A stretch of DNA of 7,113 bases, taken from positions 1 to 7,113 of the forward strand of contig CAMJHJ010000128.1 in assembly GCA_946405485.1 (NCBI GenBank), in the 5' to 3' direction. Position 1 is the first letter of the stretch; the number at the start of each line of letters is the position of its first letter. The translations under genes and the position numbers were made by a program. The notes beneath the pieces were generated by a model. It saw only the letters and a list, made by a program, of their open reading frames with translations, was not told the DNA's origin and did not search any database. Origin of the DNA: an uncultured Bacteroidales bacterium. Lineage in GTDB: Bacteria > Bacteroidota > Bacteroidia > Bacteroidales > UBA932. Positions 6,671 through 7,113 of this stretch are shown one piece after another.

Positions 6671-7113
6671 CTATGCCTCGGGAGCAACCTCGGCCTCTTC
6701 AGCGGTCTCAGCGGCAGCTTCGGCGGCCTTCGCGGCGGCTTCAGCCTCAGCCTCGGCGCGCTTCTTGGCGATAGCCTCGGCCCTTTGCTCAGAAACCTTG
6801 ATCTCCGCAGCCTTCGCAGCCTTGGCGGCCTCGACGGCGGCCATGGTCAGGTTGGACTTCTTAGCGGCGATCTTGGCGTCCCTCTGAGCCTTCCAGTCGT
6901 TCCACTTCTGATCCGCAGCTTCCTGCGTGAGAGCTCCCTTGGCGACGCCACCGTCGAGGTGGTGCTTGAGGAGGACACCCTCATAGGAGAGGATGCGGCG
7001 AGCGGTGAGCGTAGGCTGGGCACCCACTTTCAGCCAAGCCAGGGCACGATCGAACTTGAGGTTGATCGTGGCGGGGTTGGTGTTGGGGTTGTACGAGCCG
7101 ATCTGCTCGATGT
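6671..7113 (-). CDS. rpsP: 30S ribosomal protein S16, N-terminus outside window
   Basis: The frame runs off the right edge. The 146 visible residues begin IEQIGSYNPNTNPATINLKF, the conserved S16 core after its first 33 or so residues (inferred from known S16 proteins). The core continues with RALAWLKVGAQPTLTARRILSYEG and LLKHHLDGGVAKGALT. After the core, about 61 residues (encoded by 6674-6856) form an Ala/Glu/Lys-rich, probably helical tail. Such a tail is known from Bacteroidota S16 and absent in the short E. coli protein. It is the first gene of a minus-strand pair with rimM. The GTG at 7027 is an internal valine codon, not a start. Confidence 0.95.
   Translation of the reverse strand, partial: IEQIGSYNPNTNPATINLKFDRALAWLKVGAQPTLTARRILSYEGVLLKHHLDGGVAKGALTQEAADQKWNDWKAQRDAKIAAKKSNLTMAAVEAAKAAKAAEIKVSEQRAEAIAKKRAEAEAEAAAKAAEAAAETAEEAEVAPEA
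6674..6856 (-). repeat. Low-complexity Ala/Glu/Lys coding tract in rpsP
   Basis: The C-terminal tail of S16 is built almost only from Ala, Glu and Lys codons (units such as EAAKAAKAAE and AEAEAEAAAKAAEAAAE). The DNA is correspondingly repetitive, with many gcggc, gcctc and ttcggc units as written on the + strand. It is coding and in frame throughout. Such a tract can change length between strains by slippage or recombination. Confidence 0.7.

Noticed and set aside
6552..6887. Ala/Ser-rich open frame on the + strand
   Set aside because: It is the antisense of the repetitive rpsP tail and the start of rimM, and arises from low-complexity codons.

Overview
The window most likely comes from the chromosome of a member of the Bacteroidota, probably a gut- or host-associated Bacteroidales, with moderately high G+C. 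Four observations point this way. The S16 ribosomal protein carries a long Ala/Glu/Lys-rich tail. The sulfatase has a serine rather than a cysteine at the formylglycine position. The sialate O-acetylesterase has the multi-domain layout common in this phylum. A clean TAnnTTTG -7 element lies upstream of the esterase, and most starts lack a Shine-Dalgarno sequence. I do not assign a genus.

Left part (1-3139, + strand): a secreted protein of 511 residues with GY-x-(I/L)-T / W-x-x-x-x-(S/T) repeats resembling DUF7477, followed by a secreted S-type sulfatase. The best sulfatase start lies inside the 3' end of the first gene (50-base overlap), so the two are probably co-transcribed. Middle (3088-5160, - strand): a secreted sialate O-acetylesterase-type SGNH hydrolase of 690 residues, convergent with the sulfatase. 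The two tails overlap by 52 bases, with a perfect inverted repeat at the esterase stop. The sulfatase and esterase would fit removal of sulfate and acetyl caps from host or mucin-type glycans. No SusC/SusD pair, glycoside hydrolase or regulator is visible, so this is not a demonstrable polysaccharide utilization locus.

Right part: a 114-base divergent promoter region (5161-5274) leads rightward to a two-gene membrane operon: a DUF975-type protein of 234 residues and a 57-residue protein resembling PLDc_N. Facing it on the - strand is the housekeeping operon rpsP-rimM, with rpsP cut by the window edge. The small membrane gene and rimM end on the same CTAG tetranucleotide, each using TAG.

The locus is unusually compact. 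Both convergent gene pairs overlap and one co-directional pair overlaps; the only intergenic space above 50 bases is the divergent promoter region. I see no tRNA, rRNA, CRISPR array, insertion sequence or defence system, and no clear new system. The most interesting points are the repeat protein of unknown role and the way the sulfatase is wedged into both neighbours.
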